This document shows, one piece after another, positions 14,975 through 16,638 of a stretch of 16,638 nt of DNA (position 1 is the stretch's first letter; each line of letters opens with the position of its first letter). The DNA lies in NCBI GenBank assembly GCA_002367355.1, contig DFBQ01000242.1:1-16638 (forward strand), written 5' to 3'. The translations under genes were made by a program, and so were the position numbers. The DNA comes from Deltaproteobacteria bacterium UBA3076. GTDB lineage: Bacteria; Desulfobacterota; Dissulfuribacteria; Dissulfuribacterales; UBA3076. The notes beneath the pieces are model-generated. The model did no database searches, was not told where the DNA came from, and worked only from the letters and a program-made list of their open reading frames with translations.

Positions 14975-15384
14975 TTAGACACTATCTAGATGAGATAAAA
15001 GATCTCCTGTCATCGTATGAATGGATACGATTTGTTGAAATCATTCGTTGCGATTTTGAAGAGAATGACCAAAAGAGAATATTGTTCTATCGTTTTCGTG
15101 TTTATTTGTCAGACGGTAGCCGCCTGGAGATGGTCGAAAGGCTTGTTGAGTCAAAAAAAGATGGGAGTATTTATTCGACGAAATATAGTTTCCACTGGCA
15201 AGATCAGCACGGTCATCTCATCAGGCGTTGGGATAATGCGCCACATTATCCCAATCTCGATGACTTTCCATATCACATCCATATTGGAGAAGATGAAACT
15301 GTCGTTCCTGGAACGTCCATCAACGCAATGGAAATGCTTGCCGAGGTTGACAGGGAATTATCTGATGTCGTCGAAAAAGAATAG
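14971..15384 (+). CDS. DUF6516 family protein (TumE-like putative toxin)
   Basis: A 137-residue protein recognisable by its DUF6516 pattern: an N-terminal helix (YLDEIKDLLSSYEW), beta strands (KRILFYRFRVYLSDGSRLEMVERLV), KYSFHWQD with RRWDNAPHYP, then FPYHIHIGEDETV and a final helix. TumE-type members act as toxins in toxin-antitoxin pairs. The conserved His/Trp-rich HY-x-N-x-DDFPYHIHI segment is intact. It follows its putative antitoxin with a 4 nt overlap. The pair lies between two copies of the DUF364 leader, suggesting a mobile cassette. The biochemical activity cannot be stated from sequence. Confidence 0.75.
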   Translation: MIRHYLDEIKDLLSSYEWIRFVEIIRCDFEENDQKRILFYRFRVYLSDGSRLEMVERLVESKKDGSIYSTKYSFHWQDQHGHLIRRWDNAPHYPNLDDFPYHIHIGEDETVVPGTSINAMEMLAEVDRELSDVVEKE

Positions 15385-15623
15385 AATTACTGATGGGAAA
15401 AGCGGGACGCCATTGACTAGATTGAATGTAAGCTCAAACTGTTTTCAGAGAATATTTTATTTATAGTAAAAACAATGAGTTGAAAATGTATATATTACGA
15501 AATTAAACTGCGGCTTCGATAGTCATATTTTATGTATAGCAATAAATTCAAGAGGTTATACCTAATAGGCCATTTAGGGCTCTGAAATCAGTTTGAACTT
15601 AGCTGCCTTCGGCAGGACTTCTC

Positions 15624-15685
15624 TGACAGGATGAATAAGATTTACATGATTTTCATTCATCCTGATTATCCTGTTGATCCTGTCA
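15624..15685. repeat. Inverted repeat of CAGGAT/ATCCTG type
   Basis: The outer arms TGACAGGAT (15624-15632) and ATCCTGTCA (15677-15685) are perfectly inverted. An inner pair, CAGGATGAAT and ATTCATCCTG, gives an alternative fold. Repeats built on (A)TCCTGTTGATCCTGTCA are widespread short intergenic elements. It may form a hairpin or serve as a transcription end, but there is no T-run suited to rho-independent termination on the plus strand. Confidence 0.55.
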
Positions 15686-15796
15686 AAAAATGGAAATTCC
15701 TATACTATGAACTTACAAGAAGGTAAGGGTTTTTTGGGGAGTGCTCTTTCAAAAAATAGGGAAGAAGCTGAACCACGAAGGTGGTCGCAAAGCTTG

Positions 15797-15810
15797 TTGA
15801 ACATGTTCAA
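15797..15810. promoter_or_regulatory. 14 bp perfect palindrome, possible operator
   Basis: TTGAACATGTTCAA is a perfect palindrome 18 nt before the ATG of the DUF364 gene and next to its AAGGA ribosome site. The duplicated stub keeps it with one change (TTGAACATGTACAA at 14504-14517). A repressor dimer site is plausible, but no regulator is identified. Confidence 0.4.
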
Positions 15811-15827
15811 ATCTTAAGGAAAATTAC

Positions 15828-16538
15828 ATGGAAATACTCAATAATATTATCTCTGCTGTGACAGAGGATTATAAAATTCGTGAAGTTCATACCTGTATTC
15901 ATTGGACAGCAGTGGCCAGCAGTGGTTGCGGGTTATCTTCCACTTTTCAGGATAACCGCATTCCTCACGTGCCGGTCAAAGATGCAGGCAAATTGGCTCA
16001 AAAAACCGCATTAGAAGTGGTAGAATATGCTCGATCAGACAATCTTTTGGAGGCATCTATTGGCATGGCGGCCCTGAACTCCTTGATAGAGATTGATGAA
16101 GACCGTTGTGTTGAGCTGAATGCCTTTGAAATATTGGCAGAAAAAGGAAAGGGCAAAAACGTATGCGTCGTGGGCCATTTCCCATTTATTCCCAGGATGC
16201 GGAAATTGGCCAATAGACTCTGGGTGATAGAAAAAAGACCCCAGGAAGGGGATCTGTCGGCAGAAGAGGCTGAAAATGTACTGCCTATGGCTGATGTTGT
16301 AGCTATTACCGGTACGTCATTTATCAATCATACAGTAGATGAATTATTAAGTTTGTGCAGGAAGAGTTTTGTGGTGATGGTGGGAGCGACCTCGCCTTTG
16401 TCACCTGTGCTTTTTGACTACGGAGTTGATATGATTGCCGGTTCAAAAGTAGTTGATCCGCAAAAGGCTATTCAGTGTATAAGCGAAGGGGCTACATTTA
16501 AACAGATTAGGGGTATAAAGCACTTGATTATGACCTAA
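15828..16538 (+). CDS. DUF4213/DUF364 family protein (putative heavy-metal chelation)
   Basis: A 236-residue cytoplasmic protein with an N-terminal DUF4213-like part (residues ~1-105; ASSGCGLSSTF, ASIGMAALNSLIE) and a DUF364 domain (~108-230; VCVVGHFPFIPRM, ADVVAITGTSFINHTVDELL, VVMVGATSPLSPVLFDYGVDMIAGSKVVDP). Structures of the family led to the suggestion that the pocket binds metals or metallo-cofactors; the substrate is not established. AAGGA at 15816-15820 precedes the ATG at a good distance. Length is typical of the family and the gene looks intact. A truncated copy of its leader and first codons lies 1,293 bp upstream. Confidence 0.85.
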   Translation: MEILNNIISAVTEDYKIREVHTCIHWTAVASSGCGLSSTFQDNRIPHVPVKDAGKLAQKTALEVVEYARSDNLLEASIGMAALNSLIEIDEDRCVELNAFEILAEKGKGKNVCVVGHFPFIPRMRKLANRLWVIEKRPQEGDLSAEEAENVLPMADVVAITGTSFINHTVDELLSLCRKSFVVMVGATSPLSPVLFDYGVDMIAGSKVVDPQKAIQCISEGATFKQIRGIKHLIMT

Positions 16539-16542
16539 GTTG

Positions 16543-16576
16543 AGCGATTAGCTGTTAGCCATTAGGGTTTAGCTTT
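16543..16576. repeat. TAGCTGTTAGCC-type repeat core
   Basis: GCGATTAGCTGTTAG at 16543-16557 is identical to 11532-11546 inside the MITE-like element, and the following CCATTAGGGTTTAGCTT resembles that element's other inner arm. It may be the edge of a related element that continues past the window. The TIR sequence GGCATCC is not seen here. Confidence 0.45.
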
Positions 16577-16638
16577 GAAAAATCAAGGCATTACGTTAAT
16601 TAGAGATAACACCTAACGGGTGAAAGTTTGTAATAGCA

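Larger units (their letters stand above)
15385..15827. other. Intergenic stretch with inverted repeats, leader of the DUF364 gene
   Basis: No gene is supported in these 443 bases. They contain a small stem CTGCC-TTC-GGCAG (15603-15615), the large inverted repeat at 15624-15685, and the palindrome at 15797-15810 before the next gene. The part from 15385 to about 15600 is AT-rich and I see no defined signal in it. Confidence 0.5.

Noticed and set aside
15017-15466. 149-codon plus-strand frame overlapping the DUF6516 gene
   Set aside because: It is out of frame with the recognisable DUF6516 protein and has no family resemblance or ribosome site.

Overview
The window looks like an accessory, partly decaying island from a bacterial chromosome. 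The genes are bacterial: Shine-Dalgarno sites, ATGA overlaps and a rho-independent terminator are visible. The mix of toxin-antitoxin modules, a restriction-modification system, large STAND-type NTPases and many small intergenic repeats fits a Gram-negative anaerobe with a repeat-rich genome, for example one of the Desulfobacterota. That taxonomic guess rests on general resemblance only. No rRNA, tRNA, CRISPR array or transposase was recognised.

Layout. 1-1480 is debris: a KtrB/TrkH potassium-channel gene cut off after two of its four repeats, the last 43 codons of a CBS-domain gene on the other strand, and copy A of a ~200 bp intergenic repeat. 1495-2255 is a VapBC-type toxin-antitoxin pair with a likely operator. 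2551-3676 is a patatin-like phospholipase with a frameshift near its end. 4149-7377 is a restriction-modification locus: two adjacent DNA methyltransferases on the plus strand face a minus-strand operon of an HTH controller protein and a BamHI-family endonuclease. The endonuclease keeps the BamHI catalytic and base-contacting residues, and a C-box-like operator precedes the controller.

7468-14189 is the centrepiece: two large STAND/NACHT ATPase genes, each ending in an FGE-sulfatase/C-type-lectin-fold domain whose last 45 codons look like the variable region (VR) of a diversity-generating retroelement (DGR). The two VRs align over 239 nt without a gap. The eleven most variable codons are all NNC in both copies and differ only at their first two bases, as expected if the template reads AAC-like codons and adenines are mutated. 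The first gene is DUF4062-NACHT-FGE. The second is restriction-endonuclease-like domain-NACHT-FGE. Both appear broken: the first by a +1 shift at a GCGA tandem repeat, the second by a 203 bp MITE-like element flanked by a perfect 8 bp target duplication. No reverse transcriptase or template repeat is visible, so any mutagenic machinery must lie elsewhere.

14245-16638 holds copy B of the ~200 bp repeat, a duplicated 5' stub of a DUF364 gene, a small helical protein plus DUF6516/TumE-like toxin pair, a repeat-containing intergenic stretch, the complete DUF364 gene and the start of another repeat.

Functionally, restriction-modification, two toxin-antitoxin pairs and two diversifiable NTPase sensors with effector-like N-termini point to a defence or biological-conflict island. 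The broken genes suggest that parts of it are no longer under strong selection, unless the frameshifts are assembly errors.
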